From NCBI GenBank assembly GCA_905478665.1, contig CAJQJL010000009.1:1-58599 (forward strand): a stretch of 58,599 nucleotides of DNA, read 5' to 3'. A program made the translations under genes and the position numbers. This document shows positions 8,078-17,671 of the stretch, one piece after another; position 1 is the first letter of the stretch; each line of letters opens with the position of its first letter. Under the pieces are notes generated by a model, which was not told where the DNA came from, ran no database searches, and saw only the letters and a list, made by a program, of their open reading frames with translations. Origin of the DNA: an uncultured Flavobacteriales bacterium (GTDB taxonomy: Bacteria; Bacteroidota; Bacteroidia; Flavobacteriales_D; Crocinitomicaceae).

Positions 8078-9336
8078 TGAAACTCTCCGTCATATTATCC
8101 ATTTCTAGAACCCATTTATTGTCTCGAAAGAAACAAACAATTATTGCTGCGCTCGGGGTTACATTCGGCATTGGTGCCTACATCATTATGATGAGCTTTA
8201 TGACTGGACTAAATGGTTTATTAGACGGTTTGGTGTTGAACCGAACACCCCACATTCACCTCTATGATGAGATAAAACTTAGTGAAGACCAACCCTTGGA
8301 TCTGGACGAAACTTACACGGATCATTTCAAGATCGTGCATTCGGTAAAACCCACGACTAGTCAGCGAAAGATTCATAACGCTTCGGCACTGTTGGCTTAT
8401 TTGAATGAACAATCGTATGTAAGAGGAGCAACCGCAATTGTTAAGGCTCAAGCGTTTTATATGGCTGGAACTTCTCGCTTAACGGGATCTATATTGGGCG
8501 TTGATGTGATGAAGGAAGCCGAACTTTATAACCTGAATGATTATATCGTTGAAGGAGAAGTCAAAGATTTGGCGACAAACGACAACGGGATTTTAATTGG
8601 GATTGGTGTTGCTAAAATTCTTTCGCTCCAAGTTGGAGACATCGTGCAAGTTTCAACAGCTTTGGGGGATGTCTTTCCGCTAAAAATCGTCGGGTTTTAT
8701 CAAAGTGGCCTTGCCGATATTGATAAGATTCAAAGCTACGTGAACATCAAGACGGCTCAACGACTTATGGGTCAGCCAATTGACTACATCACGGACATCA
8801 ATGTGAAATTGTACGACATGGAGTTGGCTCCCGAAATAAGCAAAGATCTTAAAGCAAAGTATGATTTAACCATCGTTGATATTCAAACGGCAAACGCTCA
8901 ATTTGAAACGGGATCATACATACGAAACTTAATCTCTTACGCCGTTTCCATTACCTTGTTAATCGTTGCGGGATTTGGCATTTACAACATTCTTAACATG
9001 CTTATTTATGAGAAGATGAATGATATCGCCATTTTAAAAGCAACGGGGTTCTCAGGTAAAGACGTCCAACGGATTTTCATTAGTCAAGCCATCATTATTG
9101 GTTTTATAGGTGGAGTGTTGGGCTTGATTGTCGGTTATTTCGCGTCCCTATTGATCAGCCATCAACCCTTTGAAACAGCAGCGTTGCCAACAGTAACGAA
9201 AATGCCGGTGAATTTCTCACCTTCTTTTTACATAATCGGAATTGTCTTTGCGATGATTTCTACATTTTTTGCGGGCTATTTCCCTTCCAAGAAAGCACAG
9301 CGAATAGACCCTGTCGAAATAATTAGAGGACAATAA
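8077..9336 (+). CDS. ABC transporter permease (MacB/FtsX family)
   Basis: The 419-residue protein has one N-terminal membrane span (about 20-42), a large periplasmic domain (about 50-280) and three C-terminal spans (about 285-310, 335-360, 385-405). The last three form the FtsX-like permease domain with a typical NILNMLIYEKMNDIAILKA segment. It overlaps the adaptor gene by one base and the ATPase gene starts one base after its stop. Together the three genes form a MacAB-like exporter. The alternative is lipoprotein release (LolCDE), but the adaptor favours efflux. Confidence 0.88.
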   Translation: MKLSVILSISRTHLLSRKKQTIIAALGVTFGIGAYIIMMSFMTGLNGLLDGLVLNRTPHIHLYDEIKLSEDQPLDLDETYTDHFKIVHSVKPTTSQRKIHNASALLAYLNEQSYVRGATAIVKAQAFYMAGTSRLTGSILGVDVMKEAELYNLNDYIVEGEVKDLATNDNGILIGIGVAKILSLQVGDIVQVSTALGDVFPLKIVGFYQSGLADIDKIQSYVNIKTAQRLMGQPIDYITDINVKLYDMELAPEISKDLKAKYDLTIVDIQTANAQFETGSYIRNLISYAVSITLLIVAGFGIYNILNMLIYEKMNDIAILKATGFSGKDVQRIFISQAIIIGFIGGVLGLIVGYFASLLISHQPFETAALPTVTKMPVNFSPSFYIIGIVFAMISTFFAGYFPSKKAQRIDPVEIIRGQ

Positions 9337-9337
9337 T

Positions 9338-10012
9338 ATGAGCAAAGCACTTCAAGCAATCAATATCAATAAGCACTTCAGGAAACCTGTCGACTTTCAC
9401 GTTTTGAAGGATATTTCGTTAGATATAGATCAGGGTGAATTTGTTTCCATCATGGGGAAATCAGGATGTGGAAAATCTACCTTATTGTATATCCTTTCTA
9501 CCATGGACACGGATTATGAAGGAGAGCTTTATTTGAACGATAAATTAATTACTGGACAAACAAGTGATCAACTTGCCCGAATTCGAAACGAAAAAATCGG
9601 CTTTGTCTTTCAGTTTCATTATTTGCTTGCTGAATTTACGGTGTTGGAAAATGTGATGCTGCCTGCAAAGAAATTGGGAAGAAAGAGCAAAGAGGAAATC
9701 GAACATGACGCGATGACCAAACTAAAACTCTTGGGAATTGACGAACAAGCACTTAAATTATCCAGTCGAATCTCTGGTGGGCAAAAACAACGTGTTGCCA
9801 TTGCGCGCTCATTAATCAACGACCCTGTAATTATTATGGGAGATGAGCCAACAGGAAACCTCGACAGTAAAAACGCCGATAACGTGTTCGATATTTTCAA
9901 AGATTTAACACGAGACAATGGTCTATCCTTACTCGTCGTAACGCACGATCAAGATTTCGCAGATCGGACGGACCGCATTATCACAATGGGTGATGGCAAG
10001 ATATTAAGTTGA
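9338..10012 (+). CDS. ABC transporter ATP-binding protein (LolD/MacB type)
   Basis: The 224-residue ATPase has Walker A GKSGCGKST (40-48), signature ISGGQ (145-149), Walker B IIMGDE (165-170) and a switch His at 203 (VTHD). It lacks membrane segments. As the third gene of the adaptor-permease-ATPase operon it powers that exporter. The substrate cannot be deduced; MacB relatives move toxins, peptides or antibiotics across the envelope. Confidence 0.92.
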   Translation: MSKALQAININKHFRKPVDFHVLKDISLDIDQGEFVSIMGKSGCGKSTLLYILSTMDTDYEGELYLNDKLITGQTSDQLARIRNEKIGFVFQFHYLLAEFTVLENVMLPAKKLGRKSKEEIEHDAMTKLKLLGIDEQALKLSSRISGGQKQRVAIARSLINDPVIIMGDEPTGNLDSKNADNVFDIFKDLTRDNGLSLLVVTHDQDFADRTDRIITMGDGKILS

Positions 10013-10046
10013 ATTAATTAGCTTTACTCGGTACAATTCGGAAGTC

Positions 10047-10901
10047 ATGAGCTACTACAAAGAATCAGGAAAGTTTAATATCCTATACACACTTCTTGTG
10101 TTGGCATTGGTTATCCCAGCCATTGGTGGGCTTGCATATGGCTACTCTATCTTAACACACCTGAACCCATTCATTTACATCAACTTCTTTTTAACCATCG
10201 GATTCATGGGTGCCATTGTTGGGGGAACATACCTCGTTGTACTTGGAGGACAAATTCGCAACTTCAAACTTGTCTTGCTAATCGCCATCCTTCTTTCCGC
10301 ATTCGGTTTATACGCAGTCTGGGTAGGATACGTAGCCTACCTTTTTGATGAATCATTCGCGTTTGCTGCAGAGAACCTTCAGTGGGGAATTGAACGGCTT
10401 TCCAATCAAACATTTACCATTGGCAGAGGAGCAAGCGGTCCAGAGATGACGGGAATCTGGCTGTATCTTTTTTGGGGTATTGAAGCTGGTGTAATCCTTC
10501 TCGTACCAATCATCGGTGTGTACAAGTTCATTAAAAACGCGACTCTTTATTGCGAAGAATGCCAACGTTGGGCAAAGGGCGAGTACAAAATCCGTAAAAA
10601 GTCGGACAAAGCAATTACAAAGGACGATCTAGAAACGCTGTTACAAGGCAAAGGTCTGGATGAAATAATGGAATTGGAGAATGTCGCAGCGAACTACACC
10701 AATTACTACGAGTTTACATTTACCTCCTGTGAAAAGTGCTGTTCACGTTTTTACCTCAGCTTAGAACACGTAAGCAATACAATCGATTCAAAAGGAAAAG
10801 AAGAAGAAAACCGTATTGGCATCCTTCCCTTTTATGAACTCGATGCGCGCTTAGTTCCTGAAAACGTGCGTGCGTCTGTAGAGCTTAGTAAACAGCATTA
10901 G
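10047..10901 (+). CDS. Four-span membrane protein with cytosolic Cys-pair domain
   Basis: The 284-residue protein has hydrophobic segments at about 9-33, 40-64, 70-95 and 130-157. A soluble C-terminal half follows with YCEECQRW (about 164-171) and SCEKCCSRF (about 230-238). The two CxxC pairs could form a zinc ribbon. No family is recognised. It begins 34 bases after the efflux operon on the same strand and may be co-transcribed. It ends 8 bases from a convergent gene. Confidence 0.6.
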   Translation: MSYYKESGKFNILYTLLVLALVIPAIGGLAYGYSILTHLNPFIYINFFLTIGFMGAIVGGTYLVVLGGQIRNFKLVLLIAILLSAFGLYAVWVGYVAYLFDESFAFAAENLQWGIERLSNQTFTIGRGASGPEMTGIWLYLFWGIEAGVILLVPIIGVYKFIKNATLYCEECQRWAKGEYKIRKKSDKAITKDDLETLLQGKGLDEIMELENVAANYTNYYEFTFTSCEKCCSRFYLSLEHVSNTIDSKGKEEENRIGILPFYELDARLVPENVRASVELSKQH

Positions 10902-10909
10902 CTCATCCC

Positions 10910-11653
10910 CTATTCAGCCCTGAACACTTTTTCTGTAGTACCATCGCTGTAGACATAGATCAAGAAAGTGTTGGGTTTGTCTTTACTTGCCCTACCGAAA
11001 GTGTCGAAAATTTGAAGAAGTTTCTTTTTTGGTAGATCCAAATCATCACTCAGGCTAGCAGTTGATTGGCAAATACCAGCCGACCCGAAACTATTAAAGT
11101 TCAGGTTACCAACCACCGAACTGAAGTTGGAAACGCAGATGATGAATCTATCTCCAGCTGAAACACTAATTGGCGATTCAAAATTACCTTGATCTGCTCC
11201 TAAAGGTAAATTCCCGGGGCTTGCCATACCTGTAAGTCCAGAAGATGCGTAGTTCATATTACAGGCCAACGGAGCCAAACTGTCTAAAGATATATTCTGA
11301 CATGCAGTCGAATCATAAGGCCATAATATCCAATCAAAAAAGCCGCTATTTCCAGCTACTGAAAACTGAAACTCAAGAAATCCGCTGCTTTCGATAGTAA
11401 TAACAAACCATTGTGGGTTCAGTTCTCCTGATCCCAGACAACCTGCATTGCCAGGGTTAGGATTCGTCGAAGGATTAGAAATTCCCCCAAAAGAGGGGAT
11501 AGTGGGAACCGTAGGGGCACCTGTGCTTAATGGAATTTGATCCGAATTACACAAAGAAACAGCATACGAACAGTCAATCGAGGAAGTTCCTCCCTGTGAA
11601 TATCCATTTCTTACTACTAAAAGAATAAACAAAAAAAGTAGCAGTAGCCTCAT
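10910..11653 (-). CDS. Small secreted surface protein with a T9SS-like C-terminus
   Basis: The 247-residue protein has a signal peptide (about 1-19). A Pro/Ser/Gly-rich domain follows with paired Cys (SIDCSYAVSLC, later NAGCLGSG and ACNMNY), a layout seen in Bacteroidota surface proteins. The final 40 residues (KKLLQIFDTFGRASKD, then LIYVYSDGTTEKVFR) resemble the shorter variant of the T9SS sorting domain. A role in the surface layer or adhesion is inference. It is transcribed alone and divergent from the sigma operon. Confidence 0.6.
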   Translation of the reverse strand: MRLLLLFLFILLVVRNGYSQGGTSSIDCSYAVSLCNSDQIPLSTGAPTVPTIPSFGGISNPSTNPNPGNAGCLGSGELNPQWFVITIESSGFLEFQFSVAGNSGFFDWILWPYDSTACQNISLDSLAPLACNMNYASSGLTGMASPGNLPLGADQGNFESPISVSAGDRFIICVSNFSSVVGNLNFNSFGSAGICQSTASLSDDLDLPKKKLLQIFDTFGRASKDKPNTFLIYVYSDGTTEKVFRAE

Positions 11654-11846
11654 AATTGATGGTTTTCAATATAAACGCAAATAATGAGTGTCAAGTTGGA
11701 AAGTACATGAATATCTGGTCTTTACACTTTATAAAAGAGTATAAACACCCCTCTATTAGTCTAGATTTCCTATTTTTTTTATCTTTTTCTGTAACCTCAC
11801 CTCCATCCCACAGGTCTAAGCTTCTATAAACGATAAAACAATAATT

Positions 11847-12170
11847 ATGATGGCAGTAGAAATTTTAGTCCCAATGTCAGTATTCCTTTGCATCTTCGGA
11901 GTACTTTATGTGTTCTTAACGACACGTAACAAAGAACGACTCGCAATGATTGAAAAAGGAGCAGACCCCAGTATCTTTGCACAACGACGAACACGTGGAG
12001 GAATTAAACTTGGGCTTCTCGCGATCGGTGTCGCAATGGGTATCTTAGTGGGACAAATGTTGATGCATTTTACATCCATGGATGAAGAGCCAGCAGTAAT
12101 GTCAATGATCTTCCTTTTCGCAGGATCAGGACTGGTAGTTGAACATTTCCTCGCAAAAAAGGACGTATAG
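11847..12170 (+). CDS. DUF6249-like small membrane protein
   Basis: The 107-residue protein has three hydrophobic segments and the characteristic centre KERLAMIEKGADPSIFA linking spans 1 and 2. This form is common in Bacteroidota directly upstream of ECF sigma genes. The sigma gene starts 3 bases after its stop, so the two are almost certainly co-transcribed. Its function is unknown, and an input or housekeeping role for the sigma system is inference. A second in-frame ATG lies at 11850. Confidence 0.65.
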   Translation: MMAVEILVPMSVFLCIFGVLYVFLTTRNKERLAMIEKGADPSIFAQRRTRGGIKLGLLAIGVAMGILVGQMLMHFTSMDEEPAVMSMIFLFAGSGLVVEHFLAKKDV

Positions 12171-12173
12171 CAG

Positions 12174-12743
12174 ATGGTCGAAATCGACGATAAAATATAC
12201 ATTCAGCAAGTATTGGACGGAAAAACTTCGTCCTTTACGTGTTTGGTAGACAAGTACAAAGACATGGTCTTTACAGTCTGCTATCGTATCTTGCGACAAC
12301 GTGAAGATGCTGAAGATGCTGCGCAAGTGTCCTTTATAAAAGCATTCAACAATTTACATGCATTCAAAGGAGAATCGAAGTACTCGACATGGTTGTATAC
12401 CATTGCCTATAGAACGGCGATTTCCAAGTCACAAATAAAAAAAGTGGATACGGTCAATGAAGACTTTCACATTGACATTGCCACAGACAACTCATTTCCA
12501 CAATTGGAAGCCTTAAAGAGTCAAGAACAAGAGTTTTATGTTAAGAAAGCCATTGAAGAACTGCCAGAAATAGACGGCGTTATCATCACTCTTTTCTATC
12601 TTGACGAAAGTAGCATTCAGGAAATTGTAGAAATTACAGGGTTGAGCGAATCGAATGTAAAAGTGAAATTGCACAGAGCGCGAAAACAGTTAAAGGTAAA
12701 TTTGGAGGGGCTGCTCCACCAAGAAATGAAATCTATCATCTAA
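12174..12743 (+). CDS. RNA polymerase ECF-type sigma-70 factor
   Basis: The 189-residue protein shows sigma region 2 (DMVFTVCYRILRQREDAEDAAQ, here shortened by function: DAEDAAQ, then FKGESKYSTWLYTIAYR). It also has region 4 (LPEIDGVIITLFYLDE, then ETGLSESNVKVKLHRARK as ITGLSESNVKVKLHRARK). It lacks extra domains, as expected for ECF sigmas. Its stop overlaps the next gene's start in TAATG (12741-12745), the coupling usual between sigma and anti-sigma genes. Confidence 0.9.
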   Translation: MVEIDDKIYIQQVLDGKTSSFTCLVDKYKDMVFTVCYRILRQREDAEDAAQVSFIKAFNNLHAFKGESKYSTWLYTIAYRTAISKSQIKKVDTVNEDFHIDIATDNSFPQLEALKSQEQEFYVKKAIEELPEIDGVIITLFYLDESSIQEIVEITGLSESNVKVKLHRARKQLKVNLEGLLHQEMKSII

Positions 12744-13198
12744 TGGAGAAGAAAGACAAAGATATATTGAAGAAAGGATTGGAGGAGACCTCATTTGATT
12801 TCACTGCGAAGGTGATGAATCAACTAGATGCTGAAGAAACGGCGCTGTCCACAATTCTCTCCAAGCATGGAGCAATGGAAACATCTCAAGATTTCACTCT
12901 TCAGCTGATGAGTCAGCTGGAAGGTAAATCAGCTAAAGTGGAATACACTCCCGTGATCTCTAAAGCGGCATGGATAGGAATTGCTGCCATGGTAATCGGT
13001 ATGGTTGTTCTCATCTTTGCCTTTGGCGCCGATGGGAGCTCCAAATATGCTGTTGGTGATAATTTGAAGCAATTATCGACGAGCGTAGGATCCTTTTTCA
13101 CGCAAGGATCTACATTTATGTACCTCTTATTGGCTGCACTGGTCTTCTCTATTGCGTTGATCGTAGAGCAACGGGTGTCGCACAAAGAATCTAATTAG
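12743..13198 (+). CDS. Candidate anti-sigma membrane protein
   Basis: The 151-residue protein has a cytosolic N-terminus followed by two membrane spans (about 74-93 and 119-140). The N-terminus carries an internal repeat: SFDFTAKVMNQL (about 17-28) and SQDFTLQLMSQL (about 49-60). It lacks the His-Cys zinc anti-sigma signature. Its coupling to the sigma gene suggests that it holds the sigma factor at the membrane; this is inference from position. It overlaps the convergent gene at 13195 by 4 bases. Confidence 0.55.
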   Translation: MEKKDKDILKKGLEETSFDFTAKVMNQLDAEETALSTILSKHGAMETSQDFTLQLMSQLEGKSAKVEYTPVISKAAWIGIAAMVIGMVVLIFAFGADGSSKYAVGDNLKQLSTSVGSFFTQGSTFMYLLLAALVFSIALIVEQRVSHKESN

Positions 13199-13956
13199 AC
13201 CTCATCTCTAAACGTAACACACACTTCACTCAAGAACAATTCAGCTTCGGTAGTAGATCTTCCATTCGCAACCAAGGTGGCGCCCTCCCAATCGGAGTGC
13301 CACTTCCCTTCACTTAGTCCATCAAACGCTTTTGTTACAACAGCCTCACCACCTTTGTATCCTGAAGCGTAAAAATACAGCTCATCAATCATAGTGTCGG
13401 GAATTGCCAATCCTGCGCCAATAAACAGGTTCTTTTCCGCACTAAGTTCTGTATAGATTCCAAGGTCAAAGTGATGTGGCCAAACGCGAATCTCAGAAGT
13501 CAAATTGTTCGTAGCTAGAAACTTCTCGAAAACACCTTGAGCAAGAGAAAGTGCTTCGCTCAAAACCGTCGATTCCGAAGTGATAGGTTGTCCAAACGCA
13601 AAATCATCGGTGATTACTTCATACGGCAATTCATAGTGAAATGCGTAAGTGTACTCTTTCCCGACTACGTTTTCTCGAGCCTCGTTCACAATCCAGTTCA
13701 ATAGCTCCGCGTGGGTCTTATTTTCCAATGTTACATTTGCGACAAGCTCACCATTGTTTAACCACTCCAAGGAAAAAGGATTGAAACTAAGCGCTAATTG
13801 CGACTTCTTCGTTCCAAATTTTCTTGATACTAAACGCTGATTGTCTGTGTCCCACGCCAAATTCGTATGACTGTCATCTGCTTGCTTTTCAACAAAACTA
13901 ATTCCAGCTGCTGCCAGGTATTGCGCTCCTAGATGAATTTCATTTATTGCTTTCAT
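13195..13956 (-). CDS. Conserved cytosolic protein of unknown function
   Basis: The 253-residue protein has no signal peptide or membrane span. It contains a VWPHHFDLG motif and a late GYKGGEAVVTKAF segment. I do not recognise a named family; the pattern suggests a globular enzyme-like or binding fold. It lies 39 bases downstream of the TMTC-like gene at 13996 on the same strand and may be in its operon. Confidence 0.6.
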   Translation of the reverse strand: MKAINEIHLGAQYLAAAGISFVEKQADDSHTNLAWDTDNQRLVSRKFGTKKSQLALSFNPFSLEWLNNGELVANVTLENKTHAELLNWIVNEARENVVGKEYTYAFHYELPYEVITDDFAFGQPITSESTVLSEALSLAQGVFEKFLATNNLTSEIRVWPHHFDLGIYTELSAEKNLFIGAGLAIPDTMIDELYFYASGYKGGEAVVTKAFDGLSEGKWHSDWEGATLVANGRSTTEAELFLSEVCVTFRDEV

Positions 13957-13995
13957 GCTAGATAAGTCGTTGGAAAGCCTCTTTTCTTACACCTG

Positions 13996-15669
13996 CTACT
14001 CCATGGACTTTCGAATCGCTACAATATGTTCCGTCGCTCGGATGTAATTTGGATCCAATTCAAGCACTTTCTCGAAGTACTTAATGGCCTCGTCGTTATT
14101 CTTTTCCAACTCGTAACAATACCCCACCCCAAACAATGAAGCGACATTCTCCGGATTTAATTCTAGCGTTTTCTGATAATACTCCGCAGCCTTATCATAT
14201 TCCTTTTTCTCGTTGAAATAAAGCGTCGCCATATTGTTCCATGAGGTGTAGTAATCAGGATATACCTTTAGTGATTGCTCAAAATAATAAAGACTTTCAT
14301 CCGTAAGTTTCTCCCTTACTTCTGGTCGCTTCTCCTTTCTTACCTCCAAGAAAAGCTCGGTGGCAAGCATTGAATTCAACTTTGCAGACTCCCCACCGTA
14401 TTTAACATCATGTCTGAGCAAGGTAAGCGTGTCTTTCCAATTGGCATTTCTAACAATAATACGTCCTGCTGAAACAACTAGCAAAGCTGCCAAGCTTCCA
14501 TAAAAAACAGGTTTCCAGTTCATTTCTAGTTTTCCTGTCGGGTCTAGTTTTGTTTTGAAGACTTTAACCAATAGATAGGCTACCACAATGCAGAATCCAA
14601 GTGACGGTAAGTAAACAAATCGCTCTGCTATTATACCAACGGCTGGCCTAAGCAAGTTCGCGAACATTGATATGGTAATGAAGAAATACAATACACCAAA
14701 GACCCAAATCGCTTTTGTTTTGATCTTATAAAGTGTAAAGAGTCCTAGTGGCAATAATAGTGTCGACACCCAGAACAAAGGATTTCCCCAACCAACAATC
14801 GGCACATAGTTATACCCGTAATAACAGATCAATGTCTTTGGGAAAAACAACAATTTGAGGTAATAAGCAACTGAAAAGAAGGCCATTGGTAGTTTGTCTA
14901 CAAACCCTTTATCACTGGTATAAAGAGGGTTTTCAAAAAACATTGGAACCCGCGAAACGTCTTGTTCACCCAATACACTTGCAGCATTGTATTTCACCAG
15001 AAATAATGATATCGCAACCCCTCCCATTACCCAAAGTAGGTTCTTCAATTTTACATCCGTGAAAAACCACAACGCCAACGGAATAACAACCAAAAAAGTC
15101 ATAGATGTTGGCTTGGACAGCAATGAAAGCCACAGGAACAATGCTCCTACTAATAATGTTAGGATGCGTTTTGTATCCACATATTTTACGAAACGGGCCA
15201 GCGATAAGATTGCAAACAAAAAGCACAACAACTCATCCCGAGACTTCACATTATTGACGACCTCTGAATGGATCGGGTGAATCAAAAAGATAAAAACAGT
15301 GAGCGCCGCAAGGATCCAATGATAGTCCTTAAACAAGCGAAGCAGTAGCTTGAACAAAACCATGCAAGTCAGGGCATAAAGCAAGATGTTAATCAAGTGA
15401 CTCATCTTTGGCTTTGCTTTGAACAACTGATATTCAATGGCAAATGACGTGATGGTTACTGGTCGATAACTATGCGTCTGGTTATCCTTTTGCACATATG
15501 GCGAGGCAAATATTTCACCTATGCCACGCGTGCCTTTTTCGATCAATGGGTTGCCATCAATTACATAATTATCATCCAAAGAATACTTATTCCCCAATGT
15601 ACTTCCGTACAAGATGAACGAGAGCACAAGAATTGCTAGATAGCTTAATCGAATTTGCTTCTTCGGCAT
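13996..15669 (-). CDS. TMTC-like multi-spanning protein with C-terminal TPR repeats
   Basis: The 557-residue protein has about ten membrane spans followed by TPR units (about 465-555; AAEYYQKTLELNPENVASL, then AIKYFEKVLELDPNYI). The first loop holds YSLDDNYVIDGNPL, and after the third span comes HPIHSEVVNNVKSRDELL. Both match the luminal Asp-Asp and H-P-x-H-T-E-x-V-x-x-V-x-x-R-x-x-L signatures of TMTC O-mannosyltransferases (a GT-C fold). A lipid-linked-sugar transferase acting on exported proteins is therefore plausible; acceptor and sugar are unknown. It is paralogous to 18154-20226. Confidence 0.72.
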   Translation of the reverse strand: MPKKQIRLSYLAILVLSFILYGSTLGNKYSLDDNYVIDGNPLIEKGTRGIGEIFASPYVQKDNQTHSYRPVTITSFAIEYQLFKAKPKMSHLINILLYALTCMVLFKLLLRLFKDYHWILAALTVFIFLIHPIHSEVVNNVKSRDELLCFLFAILSLARFVKYVDTKRILTLLVGALFLWLSLLSKPTSMTFLVVIPLALWFFTDVKLKNLLWVMGGVAISLFLVKYNAASVLGEQDVSRVPMFFENPLYTSDKGFVDKLPMAFFSVAYYLKLLFFPKTLICYYGYNYVPIVGWGNPLFWVSTLLLPLGLFTLYKIKTKAIWVFGVLYFFITISMFANLLRPAVGIIAERFVYLPSLGFCIVVAYLLVKVFKTKLDPTGKLEMNWKPVFYGSLAALLVVSAGRIIVRNANWKDTLTLLRHDVKYGGESAKLNSMLATELFLEVRKEKRPEVREKLTDESLYYFEQSLKVYPDYYTSWNNMATLYFNEKKEYDKAAEYYQKTLELNPENVASLFGVGYCYELEKNNDEAIKYFEKVLELDPNYIRATEHIVAIRKSME

Positions 15670-15833
15670 GACAGTGTAAATGTGGCAGCAAATTACTAAC
15701 TAAACTTGAAGAAATCGAAGAAGATCGTGAGAAATTCTAGATCAAGTTACCCACTTATCCTCTGAACACCTCTTCAATTCAGATTTCAGGACCTTCAAGC
15801 AATAAATTCACCATGGTAACTAAAAGATTTTTC

Positions 15834-15841
15834 TACTTTTG
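15834..15841 (+). promoter_or_regulatory. -7 box upstream of the MsbA-like gene
   Basis: TACTTTTG matches TAnnTTTG and lies 68 bases before the ATG at 15910. No convincing TTTG is found about 20 bases upstream of it, so the assignment is tentative. Confidence 0.35.
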
Positions 15842-15909
15842 ACCTGTACACTTCTCATTGTTCTCGATGCAACTAAAAATGAGCTAACGAAGGAGTCAAC
15901 AATTGCATT

Positions 15910-17646
15910 ATGGCAAAAAAAACAACAAACTTTAAGACAGTATTTAAAACCCTCTTGTGGCCTCGAAAAACTGCGCTATTAATTGGTTTATTCCTAATTA
16001 TCATAAGTCGGCTCTCGGGAATGGTTCTTCCAGTCTCCCTGAAATTCTTTGTCGACGATGTCATTCCGGACAAGAATATGAATCTCTTTTGGTTGATTCT
16101 ATTGTTGGTGGTTGTCGCAATAACGATTCAATCCATCACATCGTTCATACTAACGCGTCTACTTGGTATTGAAGCCCACCGTATTATTGCCGAACTTAGA
16201 GTGGAAGTGCAAAAGAAAGTGTTGGGTTTACCTGTTAGTTTTTTCGATAAAAATAAATCAGGAGCACTTGTCCAACGTATTATGGATGACGTAGACGGGG
16301 TAAAAAACATCGTTGGAACGGGATTGGTTCAACTTATTGGAGGCTTATTGACCTCAGCTATTGCCTTGGGAGTTCTCATTTATATTAGCCCGTTGCTCAC
16401 ACTATACGTGCTTGCTCCCGTTATATTAATTGGTCTCATTTTCCTAAAGGCGTTTAGCTATATTCGTCCACTCTTTAAACAGCGCAGAGAGGTAAACGCT
16501 GCAGTGCAGGGACGCCTAGTTGAGACCCTAGGAGGCATTCGAATTATTAAGGGCTATAATGCTGAAAAGCAAGAACTCAAAGTGTTCAATGAAGGCGTCT
16601 TTAAGATTTTTAAATTCGTAAAAAAGAGCATGACTGCGCAGGCGCTTGTTAGGAGTAGCACAACTTTTATTTTAGGAATTACTTCGGCGGGAATTATGGG
16701 GTTTGGCGGTTCCATGATTATGGACACCAACCTTACTATCGGTGAGTTTATGACTTTCACCGTGCTTTTAGGTTATTTGATTGCTCCGCTTGTTCAAATG
16801 AGTAATATTGGGACTCAACTCACAGATGCATTTACAGGTCTAGACAGAATTGAAGAACTTATGGCCATGGCTCCTGAGGAAGACATGAATCGCCAAAAGG
16901 TGGAGTTAAATGATCTAAACGGACACCTGGTTTTCAACGAAGTTTCCTTTAAGTACGAAGAAGGCGAAGATGTTCTCAAGCATATGAGTTTTGAGGCCAA
17001 ACCTGGAACAGTTACCGCCCTCGTAGGATCTTCTGGTGCGGGAAAAAGTACAATTGCTGGACTTGTTGCCACGCACCTAAGACCGGGTGAAGGTGTCATT
17101 ACCATTGATGGACACGACCTGAGCGAGGTTACGCTTAACAGCTATAGAAATCAACTGGGACTCGTACTGCAAGATGATTTTCTTTTTGAAGGATCGATTC
17201 GTGAAAACATTCTATTCCCAAGACCCGACTCGAGCGAAGAAGAACTGGAACAAGCAGTGCAAGCCGCCCATGTGAATGAATTTACAGATCGGTTTGAAAA
17301 TGGACTCGACACCATAGTTGGTGAGCGTGGCGTTAAATTATCTGGTGGACAGCGGCAACGTGTATCGATCGCGCGTGCCGTTCTTGCGAAACCGAAAATC
17401 CTGATTTTAGACGAAGCGACATCAAGTCTTGATGTTGAAAGCGAAGTCCTGATTCAAAAATCATTAGAGAACTTAATCAGTGGAAGAACAACAATCGTGA
17501 TTGCACACAGATTAAGCACCATTCGACAGGCAGACCAAATTCTTGTAGTTGAAAACGGTGAAATTATTGAACGGGGGTCTCACGAAGACTTGATAGAAAA
17601 AAAAGGGCGTTACCACGAACTCTTTACCCTTCAGGCAAGAATGTAA
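15910..17646 (+). CDS. ABC exporter, membrane domain fused to ATPase (MsbA-like)
   Basis: The 578-residue half-transporter has six membrane spans (about 15-310) then an ATPase domain. The ATPase has Walker A GSSGAGKST (373-381), signature LSGGQ (477-481), Walker B ILILDE (497-502) and a final His in IAHRLS. Homodimers of this type flip lipids or export drugs and peptides. It stands alone on the plus strand between the two TMTC-like genes. A link to the glycan pathway is suggested only by position. Confidence 0.9.
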   Translation: MAKKTTNFKTVFKTLLWPRKTALLIGLFLIIISRLSGMVLPVSLKFFVDDVIPDKNMNLFWLILLLVVVAITIQSITSFILTRLLGIEAHRIIAELRVEVQKKVLGLPVSFFDKNKSGALVQRIMDDVDGVKNIVGTGLVQLIGGLLTSAIALGVLIYISPLLTLYVLAPVILIGLIFLKAFSYIRPLFKQRREVNAAVQGRLVETLGGIRIIKGYNAEKQELKVFNEGVFKIFKFVKKSMTAQALVRSSTTFILGITSAGIMGFGGSMIMDTNLTIGEFMTFTVLLGYLIAPLVQMSNIGTQLTDAFTGLDRIEELMAMAPEEDMNRQKVELNDLNGHLVFNEVSFKYEEGEDVLKHMSFEAKPGTVTALVGSSGAGKSTIAGLVATHLRPGEGVITIDGHDLSEVTLNSYRNQLGLVLQDDFLFEGSIRENILFPRPDSSEEELEQAVQAAHVNEFTDRFENGLDTIVGERGVKLSGGQRQRVSIARAVLAKPKILILDEATSSLDVESEVLIQKSLENLISGRTTIVIAHRLSTIRQADQILVVENGEIIERGSHEDLIEKKGRYHELFTLQARM

Positions 17647-17671
17647 ATCAGCTTATTAAAAGAAGGGGTTT

